A DNA stretch of 43,649 bases from Blakeslea trispora (taxonomy: Eukaryota; Mucoromycota; Mucoromycetes; Mucorales; Choanephoraceae). The notes under the pieces were generated by a model. The model did not search any database and had not been told where the DNA came from. It saw only the letters and a list, made by a program, of their open reading frames with translations. Shown here in pieces: positions 23,683-33,654 of the stretch. Positions within the stretch are counted from its first letter, which is position 1. Each line of letters opens with the position of its first letter. The DNA lies in contig JAIWNE010000181.1 in NCBI GenBank assembly GCA_025331445.1, positions 1 through 43,649 on the forward strand. The letters are read 5' to 3'. The position numbers and the translations under genes are program-made.

Positions 23683-24393
23683 ATGGAACAAACAAACGAA
23701 ACACATAATAACTTTACAATTTTACCTTTCGGATCAGACATCTCTCTTCATAGAGAAGACATTTATCAGTTTGCCAAAAAAGATAGTGATCCCATGGGTC
23801 ATGAGCAGCTACAGGAGGATGGCAATGTTATGCTTTCTTTAGCCAGGAGAGAATCGAGAAAACTAAGCCAGGAGGATTTTCATTGCCTAGAAGCCTATTA
23901 TCATAGACAATATGAATCACATCTTGTTGTGGACAATATAGTACAAAAAATCAAAAAGATCAAAGTACTAGGAGATGTGTACAAGTCGCGCTTGACAGGT
24001 CGAGGTAGAGAATCTCAAATCTATGCCTACCGACCTGATGATTATGAAAACGATGACTTGGAAGGAGTAGTGAACACTGAAGGCCAAGAGCACTTGCGCG
24101 CAGGAACTATTGAATACTTTTTCTTTCATGAGACAAAGAGTTATGAAGATGGTGATTACTTTCCAACTAACCATTGCTTTGCTTTTGTTAGTTGGTACAA
24201 AAATCCTCGAGTCGGTGTGGATAGCATTACATCAGGCACAAGTGAGAGAAACAAACCTTTTCGCAACGAGTATGAGGCTAAAAGCTCATACAACATCTTG
24301 CCTGTACATAAGTTGTATTCACGTGCACATATTCGTCGCAGTATTAACGACAGTCTCATTATTGCGCTTCAATTGACAAGAAGCCTTGCATAA
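23683..24393 (+). CDS. Stand-alone protein resembling tnp2 C-terminal domain
   Basis: An open frame of 253 codons begins at 23632; I prefer the Met at 23683 (AAAATGG context), giving 236 residues. The C-terminal half contains EYFFFHETKSYEDGD, HCFAFVSWYKN and SSYNILPVHKLYSRA. By memory this pattern (YFF..H, then FAFV.WY, then ILPVH.+) recurs at the C-terminus of fungal tnp2-type transposases; I could not run a search. The N-terminal half is charged (RRESRKLSQEDFHCLEAYYH) and unrecognised. No stop or shift is seen, so the frame is intact. It lies 450 bp after tnp2 and ends 66 bp from the convergent gene at 24460. A separate accessory gene remains the alternative. Confidence 0.6.
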   Translation: MEQTNETHNNFTILPFGSDISLHREDIYQFAKKDSDPMGHEQLQEDGNVMLSLARRESRKLSQEDFHCLEAYYHRQYESHLVVDNIVQKIKKIKVLGDVYKSRLTGRGRESQIYAYRPDDYENDDLEGVVNTEGQEHLRAGTIEYFFFHETKSYEDGDYFPTNHCFAFVSWYKNPRVGVDSITSGTSERNKPFRNEYEAKSSYNILPVHKLYSRAHIRRSINDSLIIALQLTRSLA

Positions 24394-24459
24394 GAAAATA
24401 AACCCTTTTTTTGCTTTTAAATTTCTTTCACTCTTCTATTTATTTATTTGAAAAAAAAA

Positions 24460-25611
24460 CTATACAAGCGTATGATCGATAGCCCATGCAGGTAATTTTC
24501 GTAACTTCTTGGGGTTTCTTGCATGGACGACTTTGACAACGCGTGAGCCTACTCTAGTTGGCACAAAGCTGCAATTCATTCTTCGGTTGTTAGCAGTGCG
24601 CAGCTCATCCAGTTTGTAAAAGAAGTCAGTGCACTTGACGATGGTGTTAAAAAAAGTTATTCTTTTGCTCGTAAGTAATATTATTAGCTATAGCATACCT
24701 GCTGCTTTCTATAGTGAGTCACTTCTTGGCTCTCAGCAGCGTGCCTTCTTCATCGTATTCGTCTTCTTGGTCAGATGTCATCTCTGTTGTCAAGACTTGC
24801 TGACACTCTTCGTGGGTGCCAAAGACATTGGCCAGCTCTTCCTTAAACTCATTGTAGGCAGTTCTTCGTCTTGACAAGAGCTATAACAATATTTCAAGCA
24901 TTTCAGTTAGCAACAGAACATGGAACATTAGTGTATATAGTCTTAACTTATATGCGATTTACGAGTCTGCCAATTGTTTTTCTTTTTTTGCTGGTCTTGC
25001 TGTTCCATACTCAACGTCTTGTTTTTCTGGCATTGCTTCTGACTGCAGTACTGTCTCCAAAGAACATATTTCATATACTTGATGGCATTGTTCGTAGGCC
25101 ACACATAGTTTGATGTGATGTACTGAAATCTGGTGTTGGCCAAAGTGTTCTTGATTATTTGCACCACATGGAAGCCATTCTCGGGACTCTTGATCAATGT
25201 CTCTTCAAGTTTCCAAGTAGCACCCTTCAATTGCTTTTCTTGTTCCTCTAACACAACAAGCTAAAACAACAATTAGAGATTGATTTTGTTGAGATCATAT
25301 ACGTTGATACTAACACAAATTTGCTCCAGCTCTTTCTTAGATCCAGGAAAACCTTCATTCACTTCATCTGTTGGCTTGTTATCGAGTCTTATCTTTATCT
25401 CTTCATTAGCAGTAGTGAGATTATCGATCAACATCTTATGCTCTTCCAATGATTTGTTGGCTTGCTCAAGACCTTTCAATGCTTCCTCGAGCTTGCGCTC
25501 CAAAGCGGACGTGCTTGAACGAGGGGTGGGAACAGAACGACGAGAGCCAGTTCCAATAGAAGGAATTGATCTACCGTTGGCGTTGGAAGAGGGGGTACCG
25601 TTGTAAGACAT
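24460..25611 (-). CDS. Coiled-coil protein, CACTA accessory gene (unknown family)
   Basis: Exon 1 (25315-25611) starts MSYNGTPSSNANGRS, has a Ser/Arg-rich stretch, then a coiled coil (LERKLEEALKGLEQANKSLE and following). A 54-nt intron (25261-25314) joins it in phase to an exon reading LEEQEKQLKGATWKLEE, GFHVVQIIKNTLANTRFQYI and KYMKYVLWRQYCSQKQC. A third piece (about 24733-24893) reads RRTAYNEFKEELANVFGTHE and an acidic EDEYDEEG stretch; the last (about 24460-24640) reads TDFFYKLDELRTANNRRMNC and ends ARNPKKLRKLPAWAIDHTLV. Joins after exon 2 are uncertain and a one-base shift may exist near 24720. A coiled-coil plus basic/aromatic block is compatible with a TNPA-like DNA-binding partner; that is inference. 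Confidence 0.55.
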
Positions 25612-25853
25612 AATAAAAGTTAAGTTTATAGAAAATACTATGAAAAAGAACTCATAAAACGGTCAGCTACAAGGTCTTTATACTTGTAGCATTTAGTCTG
25701 TTTGTCTTCTTTGGGTAAAAAATCGGAATTAGAATAATACAGGTCCTGAGCGTTGATTGGAACAGGCCAAAAAAAAGATGTAAAAACCAATAAAATTTTG
25801 TGTGTTCCTTTTTTTTCTCTTTATTTCCTTTTCTTTATCTTCTCTTCTCTCAG

Positions 25854-26378
25854 TGGTTCCAGGTTTGTATTTCACAAAAAGAAAAGAGCTAATACTAATA
25901 TAAGTCAACTTGTGTTTAAAGTAGCCTCAAGCTATCAGCTAGTGTTATTATTGTACATGATGCTAGACAGGTAAACACTTTGCTTAGTTGTAAGAGCATC
26001 ACTAACATTTATCTGCTAAAATCTTGTAGTGTATTGATTAGTTCTGCGTCTACGGCTGTTGCAAATAAGCTGGCAAGCCCCAACATAGGTTACTGAGTAA
26101 GTAAAAGGTCTTGATAAGCTTATTTAGTCGCTAACTTTGAGTTGATTCTATCTACTAGATGATCTGATCTGTATATCTGTAAAGGCCAAATCTCAAAGCA
26201 TCCAAAGGTGAGTTTTTTTGATTATCATCATATAATAAGCTGGTTCTAATCCCTTTGTTTTATACTATTCTAATAGTAGTCTATTTGCTTATGACAAGAA
26301 CCAAGCCGCTTTTGCACTATTTCGCCTTGCTGTAGCTGCTATGACAAGTATTCCGTGGAAAAAAAGGTATATCCAAAG
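25854..26378 (+). CDS. Small many-exon gene near CACTA right end, unknown
   Basis: Four exon-like blocks join with consistent phase: 25854-25970, 26030-26088, 26159-26207 and 26277-26378, separated by introns of 59, 70 and 69 nt with GT...AG borders. The joined frame is open for about 109 codons and reads, in pieces, NISQLVFKVASSYQLVLLLY, ISSASTAVANKLASPNI, DDLICISVKAKSQSIQ and SLFAYDKNQAAFALFRLAV. No start codon is evident upstream, and the 3' end is not seen, since 26379 looks like another donor (GTAAGT). No family is recognised. The middle junction uses a GTTACT donor, which is less usual. Chance alignment of short open blocks is possible. Confidence 0.4.
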
Positions 26379-26409
26379 GTAAGTAAAAATTCTCAAGACT
26401 GCAATACGT

Positions 26410-27087
26410 TTGGCCAGTAAAGAGGTCAAAGTGAGCATGGGAGCCTGGTACGTTCAATATAGAATAAGCCAATGGTGCGATGTATAGAGTACGCCCAATA
26501 TATAGTATATAGTAATATTTGCAATAAATAAACCATTAATATAAAAGAATACAAAAACGTTTTCCGAATCATATTTTAACCGTGTACCAAAAGAGTAATG
26601 ATACAAGGCGTAGCAGTCAATAAACAAAAGCAATATATACCAAATAAAGAATACATCTTTAAACCAAGGTCGAATAGCAAAGAAGTGTATTTATAGCATT
26701 CGTGTAATAATGTAACATAAAAGAGCCTATGGGAATGAAACAGTGTAAACGCCGAACTTTTTTTTGGAGCCAATGACATGCTACACGTTTCAAGCAAAAG
26801 AGCAAATAGGATCAAGGTATAGGCCTGTAATGTTGATTGAAAGTTAAAGATCACAGGCCGAAAGGTATGTTTTTTTGCCAGCCTAAAGAAAGGTAAATTT
26901 CACGGAAATTAAGGCCTGAAAGGTATAATTTTTGTCTGCTTAGAAAATTATACATTTAACGCAACATTGAGGCCTGAAAGGTATAATTTCGCTTAAATAT
27001 ACACCTTGTCACATTAATGTAGTTTGTACATTTCACGGAACTTTCGCCGTGAAAGTTCCGTGAAATGTATAAAATTTTTTTGTAGTG
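26410..27087 (+). repeat. CACTA right subterminal region
   Basis: From about 26430 this region parallels 1-612. Between 26850 and 27000 are three modules starting AGGCC and GAAAGGTAT, with the inverted TTATACATTTAACGCA. The last 60 bp are a hairpin and the terminus. Frames in it (for example 26576-26854 minus) are read-through of repeats. Confidence 0.65.
27027..27069. repeat. Perfect subterminal hairpin at CACTA right end
   Basis: Arms of 19 bp (27027-27045 and 27051-27069), beginning TACATTTCACGGAAC, flank a 5-nt spacer GCCGT. The hairpin ends 18 bp before the element terminus, as in the left remnant (16 bp). Confidence 0.8.
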
Positions 27088-29607
27088 CACACTACACCTA
27101 ACCCGAGTCGGACGCACGTCGGACAAGTGCGGCTAACATGGGCTTATTTTTCCAACTTTTGATTTTGACTATAAAAGTTGCTGGTTTTTTTGGCAGAAAT
27201 GTAGATGGATTTTCTAGCCTTCCAAAACTTTTTACAAAATTAAATTTGGATGTATATTCATAAAATTATTACCATTTACATTTCTTCTATCATTTCACTG
27301 CTTAAAGAAATTTCGCTCTTTAAATTTTTTTGGCAGTGATTTTTTCTCTGCTTAAGATTTTGAAGCAACCTGATTTCCTCAATGCCGAGGAGTTTAAATT
27401 GACTTGTGATTTTTTCTTCAAAAAAATACAAAGACCTAAAAAATCACTGCTTAAAAAATTGGAAAATAATTTCGGAAACGGGAAATTTATAAGTTGAGAA
27501 TAAGACTTACAAAATAATTGGGAAAATCTTTTAAAAATGGGAAATATAAATCTTAAAGCAGTGAAAAAAAGAGACACTCAAAAATTAAATGCCAAAAAAA
27601 CTTGAAGAAAACAAGACACTGAATAAAGGCATCTAAAGCAGAAGACACCGAGATAAACACATTGAAATAAACGCACTAAGATAAACATACTTTTAAAAAA
27701 ACACCTTTGAAGAAAAGACAACTTGTAAAAATTAAAAGCAAAAAAAAAAGAGTCTTGTGAAGAACATGCAAGCTCATCTCGGTCTCATGTTCCAAATTAC
27801 CCAATAGTGCGTTCAAGTTAAGCCTCTACTCTAAAACCCCCTTTCTCCTGTTCCACTTTTGTAAGCTTAACAGGTCAAAATATAAGAATTAAGAACTTGC
27901 AATAGTTCATTTACTTCTTTTTCCTCTTGTACATGCTCGTTTTATACCAAAATCCACATTCTTTCTTTTCATGTACCAAGACAGAAGTAAATAGAGGGTT
28001 GATCCATAAAATAACTCGTAAACAGTCGTTGTTTATTGCGAAAAAGTGCTTTTCGTTCATAAAAAAGAGCTTCTCCTTCATAAAGTAGTCCACTTCTTTT
28101 CAAAACCAAAAAAAGAAAGGATATAGCTGATTCCTAACACGGCAATGTAACTTACCTTTTACTTGGCATGTTTGATAAGGATCAAGCTTAATACTGAAGA
28201 AGAAAAAAGTAGCAGCCTGATAGTCTTTTTTTTTTTTAGATTGAAGTCAACTTGCAGCTTAAAAGCTTTCCTGACTGTTCTCTTTTCGTTGCACTTCCAA
28301 ACCAGAGTCCACGCTTGGAATGTCTGTGTCCAATATACTGCATTGCTGAAATGACATAAGCTCGCTAAGTCTCATCTGCTTTTAGCAAGATAAATAAAGT
28401 ATGAGTTGAGGCTACTTGTAATAAAAAAAATAAATAAATTCAAGAGAGAGAAAAACAAAAGTGTGTATGAATTTGGCTGTGATTGAATAAAGCTATTTCT
28501 CTTTGTTGTATAAGTAGGTTCTCAGCAGTAACAAAAGAGACAAAGTACGACTAAGACTCAACTTTTATTGTTTTGTCCGGATTAAGTTCAAAGTAAATTG
28601 AATGAGCTTTCTAACTAGTCAAGAATCTATCTCTATTTATACTATTCTATTGATGATGGAAAGTGACTTGGTCTTTGATGCACAATGTCTATCTTCGTTA
28701 CACCTTATCTTATCTGCCAATGAACAACTATTTATAGCAGGCCAACTTTTATGACTTCTTGCATTGAGACATAAATAATTAAGCAGTGACATCTTCATAG
28801 TTCTACAAGACTTGAGATATTAATATCACCATCATTATCATATGACATCTTGTAACTATTGTGAGTCTAGATATTCTATTTGTTAATCCTGCAATGATAG
28901 CAGTGACATTTGGTTGTCAGGCTAGACACTCAACTCTATAGCTCTGTTACAAGTGACTGTGTAATACGTCTCTTTATTTGGCAGTTTATGATCTGAGTCT
29001 AGACAGAGGTTACATGTCAACTATTGTGTTGTTCGATACATCGTTCGATACAACACTCTTTATTTTTTATTTTTTCAAAGTGTACTCATACGTGCCCATG
29101 TCGTCAATTCTAATGTCGTTTTTTCGACACAAAAAAAAGAAAAGAGGTGCCTGTTTGTGGCTATATTAAAGGGACATATTACTGAATGCTTATAATGAAC
29201 TTGAAGCGCTCTCTTAGTCGCTTTTCATAGATTTTTTAACGGTTAAGTAAAGTCAGGATATTTTATTCTTGTGTCGGTGATTCAATAATAAAATCTGTCA
29301 GTGCGATATTTTTCTCTCTCTCTTTTTTTTGTTATTGACAAGACCCAAATAGGAAGCTGTCAATAAGTTGAGATTTTTTCTTTTTTCCTTTCTTTTCTCT
29401 TTTTATCTCTTTTTTATCACTTTTTTGTTAAAGTATACAGGTAAGTCTTTTTCTTTTTTTTTTCTTCAGTCAAGCCACTAATAGTCTACTTCCATTTACT
29501 TAGTTCTTGTCTTTAATTGATATGTGTTTACTTTGTTGTATAACTTGAGGTAATTATTCATAAGCATCTATGTTGTAATTCTTTTTATTCACGTACTTCT
29601 TTTGTTT
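27088..29607. other. Flank of CACTA, no gene seen
   Basis: Directly after the CACTA end is CACACTACACCTAACCCGAG and GC-richer DNA to about 27135, which may be the end of another element. 27320-27605 contains a loose inverted repeat with arms TTTTTTTGGCAGTG... and ...ATGCCAAAAAAACTT. The rest is AT-rich. Short frames at 27320-27577, 27911-28093, 28163-28354 and 28978-29169 lack motifs. Confidence 0.45.
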
Positions 29608-29744
29608 AGAGCCTAGTTGTGCTTAATAACAATATTATTTACAAGGACCCTGTTGATGGCTTTCTTAAACGTAAGTAAGAAATTGGAATCTATGATTTCA
29701 GTATAACTTATTGCTTTCTTTTTAGGCTTTCAAATGCTGGCATG
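29608..29744 (+). pseudogene. Exon-like pieces of an interrupted gene
   Basis: TTTGTTTAG is followed by a block (29610-29669) reading SLVVLNNNIIYKDPVDGFLK and a GTAAGT donor. A 57-nt gap ends TTTTTAG, and the next block reads RFQMLA in consistent phase before meeting the LTR-like TGTTGTGAAC at 29745. This looks like a gene cut by gypsy-C, but it is too short to identify. Upstream exons could not be joined. Confidence 0.3.
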
Positions 29745-30366
29745 TGTTGTGAACATTTAGAATCTATATACAGATTACGAAATAAATGATACAAAGTATT
29801 ATTATACATACTATATCTGGACATAGAGTCTAGAATAGAACTAGAGTAACTGTAATAAATCAATGTCTACTTCATCTATCTATCCTTTAGAGATCGATTC
29901 CAATATGATGCTAACTTGAGAGACAAATTGGATCAGATATCAAATAAACCAATTGGCTTTCGGGACTCAGGCCCTATCGATGTGGATAAACTATTGATAT
30001 CAGCTATACCGAATCAGAATTGATGTGACAATGAAAATGACAAGATGGTGCTAAAGATTTTATTAAAACAATTTTTTCTATCTTACCATCTCAGATCAGC
30101 TATGACCTGAGAGCTGAGTAGACTGAATATCTGAGACATGGTCAATGATATAGTGTTCCGTATCCTCGATATTAAAATAGATTCCCTGATCATCTCTAGA
30201 TGATAAAATCAGTTTATCCGACCTAAAAGATATAAATACCTAGATATTCCATAGCTATAAACGACATCTTATCTTTCTCTAATAAACCATACGAGTTCTA
30301 AAGGATTTCTTTGTTTCTTCCATTACCTTCACAACATTTTTTTTCCTTTAATTGCTCAAGAACAAG
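29745..30366 (+). mobile_element. Gypsy-C LTR-like region and leader
   Basis: Begins TGTTGTGAACATT. Near the far end GATATAAATACC (about 30229) and TAATAAACCAT (about 30281) look like promoter and processing signals of an LTR, and the gag ATG follows at 30367. The partner LTR is not in the window, so the limits are approximate. Confidence 0.4.
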
Positions 30367-31026
30367 ATGTCGGATAACGAAGAAAAACGCAAGAAAACAG
30401 TTACTGATGCTGATGTACAAGGAGGCGCTCCACCCAAGAATACTTCTTCTGACATGGACATATCTGATGACTTCGAGTTGGAGGATTTTTCTGTTTCTGG
30501 TTCGGTTTCTGGCTCCATAATCCAAGAAAAAGGCTCTGTCGGGGATAGCTTGACTGCTTTGAGAGGTCAGATGGCCAAGGTGATCGCTGACTATAGTAGA
30601 GCAAGACTTGCCCAAGATGACAAGAAGGCTGATGACTATCTAGTTGAGATCCAAAAGCTCAAGTTGGGTATCAAGTCTCTGGTTGAATGTCAAGCTATGC
30701 TAGGAAACATTGATACACCTATGACTCCAACTGTAGTCAAGTCTGGTTCTGGTTCCTCTGGTCTGTCGTTGAGTAGAAGAGACTTACCCAAATATCAGTT
30801 GCTCTCTAACTCCCATAAACCTTTTCCGAATGAGGAGGCATTTGAATCTGACGAGCACTTCCTCAGAACCTTTGAAAATGTCATCGATTCTTCATCTCAA
30901 GAAATCGAGTTGGTCTGGAAACGCTACATTCCCCTTTGTCTGCCCTTTGGAAATGACGCCTGGACCCAAACTACATTAATCAATTGTACCACTTGGAGTG
31001 AGGCTCGAAATGTCTTCAAGAGGCAC
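30367..31026 (+). pseudogene. Gypsy-C gag, truncated by gypsy-B
   Basis: Starts MSDNEEKRKKTVTDADV. After an acidic, Ser/Gly-rich N-terminus come a helical segment (DSLTALRGQMAKVIADYSRA) and LPKYQLLSNSHKPFPNEEAF. The capsid-like part has FLRTFENVIDSS, VWKRYIPLCLP and TTWSEARNVFKRH, the usual Ty3/gypsy gag (retrotrans_gag) pattern. The frame meets TGTTGTATC at 31027, the presumed LTR start of gypsy-B; the last few codons to 31050 are read-through. No pol of this element is visible. Confidence 0.7.
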
Positions 31027-31390
31027 TGTTGTATCAAGTGTACAACATAGCATAACAAACAGCCAATTTACTTGGTAAAAGCAAATAAATAAAGAAATAA
31101 TCTACGTGGAGAAATAATGTAAACAAATGTACTTGTCAGTAAGACAAGTAAAGTATACAAGACTTGGTGTCGGTATAAACTCTTGTAAATGATACAATTG
31201 ATCCACTCTTATTTTCCAATGGACTTTGACTTAGAAACAAAACGGAATAAACGATCCATGACACAGACTAATATAATATAAATAGACACTATATTTCTTG
31301 AAATTAACAGTAATTCTTTATCTGATTTTAATCACTTTTGACACCTGATAAACCATTTTTAAAATCTATTAACAAAGCTATTACTGTTAA
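31027..31390 (+). mobile_element. Gypsy-B LTR-like region
   Basis: Begins TGTTGTATCAAGTG, similar to the gypsy-C start, contains TATAAATAGACAC (about 31278) and ends near GATAAACCATTT (about 31350). A gag-like frame follows at 31391. GGCAC (31022-31026) would be the left target copy; the right copy is not found. Confidence 0.4.
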
Positions 31391-31588
31391 AATGCAAGAA
31401 AACTCTATCCAAAACACTTAATTGGTTACTGATATGATCGTTGACTCTAACACTGGTCCTGGTCCGGTCAATGCCCCTACTACCGCCTCGAAAGTAAACT
31501 TGGATGCATACATTAAACAATTTTAAGCAAAATTGTCGGAAATAACAATTCAACTAATGACTAATGAAAAACCAAGCACCATGGCGTA
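31391..31588 (+). pseudogene. Gypsy-B gag, N-terminal part, cut by R2
   Basis: The frame reads MQENSIQNT, stop, VTDMIVDSNTGPGPVNAPTT, KVNLDAYIKQF, stop, then KLSEITIQLMTNEKPSTMA up to the start of R2. Two in-frame stops show decay. The continuation lies after R2 at about 35440. Confidence 0.5.
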
Positions 31589-33654
31589 TAGGAGTTTTAA
31601 AAATATTCGAGTGAGCTTTTTCTGATTGAGGTCAATATTCAGCTTTAATAGACATGGTTCTTTTGGCTTTTAAAATGATTAAAGTGGTGGATTTTTTGGT
31701 TGAAATGTAATGTAGAGACTTAAGGGAGGTTATTTTTTTTACTTTGAAGCTGATCTGAAGAGATGAGTTGATCTCGGTTTTTTTTACATGTCAAAGGCCA
31801 TAAAATAAATAAAAAGACTAAAAAAAATAATCTGTGAGAAAGAGATTTGGCTGAAAAGGGAAAAAAATAGCAGTGAAAATGAAGAGACAATCAAATGGGG
31901 GGGATCAATATCAGATTTTATGCAGAAAATATGTACAAAAATGGTAAATGGGGGGATAGGCCAAGTGAGGTGAAACAATCTGTGTAAAAAAATAGAGAGT
32001 ATGTATGCAAATTTAATTTAAAGGTAAAGAAGAGGTATTTGGAAGGTAATCCTAAAGTAAAGTCAGATAAATAACGAAATAAAGATAGTAGGCTGAAAGA
32101 GTAGAAAAATAAGCATAAGCCATTTAATTATAAAGCCAAAGGCTAAAGAGCCATTTTTTAATTTTTTGTGTAATCATAAAAAGGTGTAGAAAGCTAAAGA
32201 AGTGTAAAAAAGTGTAAAAAATAAAATAGCAAGGTTTAGAGAAGGTGTTTGTTATTCATACTTTTAAATTTTAAGATGGTAATACAAGAAATTTACGATC
32301 ATGACTAAATGTCGATCTTGAGATCTCTCATCACCATCACTGAAGCAACATGAGCACATGGAGAAGGACTCGTTGTTGCTCTAAGTGTCTTTAAGTCAAA
32401 TAATGACTGGCAAAATGAATAACAGACATTCCAGCAGTTAGGTAAAATAAAAACTGCACTCATCTTTGTATAAAGTGAGATGATGTAGTTTGGGCTGAAT
32501 TAAATCGTATTGTATGAGAGTAAGCAGTGCTTAGAAAAGCTGAAAAAGATAGATGCTGGTGTAAGATTATGAGCAACAACTTAAAGAAAAGTTTAGATAG
32601 GAGAAAAGAAACAAATGCTACTTTGAAGCAAGTCAAAAGGAAAGAAAGAAAAGTAATAACAATCACTACTGAATCACTATCTTATCCTCAGCTAATGACT
32701 CTCACTAAATAAGGATGGAATGTTTCATTATCACTTTTAAGAACTGCTAGTTTTAAACATTGGAAGCCAATCTTGAGACTAGGCAAATCAATTATGTAGA
32801 CAAAAAACTTCAAATACTCTAAATTAGGTATTTGACTTGATGGTGAATTAGAATGCTTAGTTGAGAAGTCATGAAAGAGGAACAGAAGGATCAATTTTAG
32901 GCTTTAAATGACTAATCCATTCACTTCTTTTATAGGAACAATTGATAATTGCACATATCTATCGTAAGAGATATCATCAACAGATTTCAATACTTATGGT
33001 CAATGTTATCAATAAATGGATTCAAAGGGTGTCATAAGAAGTATTTGTGTCAGTGAGCCTTTACAATAAATAAATAATCTTATTACATTTGGCTTCTGAT
33101 GTGCCATCCTATTGCTATAGTCTATTATATCTCCAACAAGAGCGACACTATATAAAAGGGTTGCTCTTGATACATTTTATTTTTACGCTAGTTACTTGTA
33201 TGTTAAAAAATGGTTCATTCATATACATGTATAATTTTGAGACAGCTTGACGCTTTGCTATCAACTTTTTTATAGATTCTACCTTGGTATTTCTTTAGGA
33301 TCCCCTTTACAAAAGTGTTCCTTTAATTGATCACTAATAAGATCTGTTCATGCAAATCCAAGACTTTTTCCTTTTCAGTACAATTTTAGCCTGAATCTGT
33401 CAATGAAATCATACTTTCTTCCCATCACTGCCATATTTCTCATATATACTGGCCTTTTTTTTTCAATCCCCCATTTTCTTTTTCTCTCTTTTTGTTTCAT
33501 TAAATGCACAGCAAAAGGTAAGCACTTTTATCTCTTTTTTTTTATTATAAATATCATATAATCCATCAACATCACTGACTCTTTTATTTTACAATAGCTA
33601 CATGTATATCACCTTATCATGACAGCATCTCAATAACTCTACTACGCTTCTCTT

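Larger units (their letters stand above)
1724..27087 (+). mobile_element. Composite CACTA (EnSpm/tnp2) DNA transposon with nested insertions
   Basis: The left terminus reads CACTACAAAAAATTTACA and the right terminus is its inverse, ending AAATTTTTTTGTAGTG. Both are flanked directly by CAC (1721-1723 and 27088-27090), fitting the 2-3 bp duplications of the CACTA superfamily. AGGCCTGAAAG and TTTCACGG motifs occur near both ends. Inside are a tnp2-family transposase gene and three further genes. The span is inflated by R1 (about 2819-16387) and hAT-1 (17421-21488); removing these with one duplication copy leaves about 7.7 kb. Pairing of the two ends is inferred: the terminal repeat is short, and the duplication CAC is also the first three bases of the terminus, so chance agreement is possible. 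Confidence 0.6.

Noticed and set aside
27320..27605. Miniature inverted-repeat element
   Set aside because: The arms align only loosely with gaps and no flanking duplication was found.
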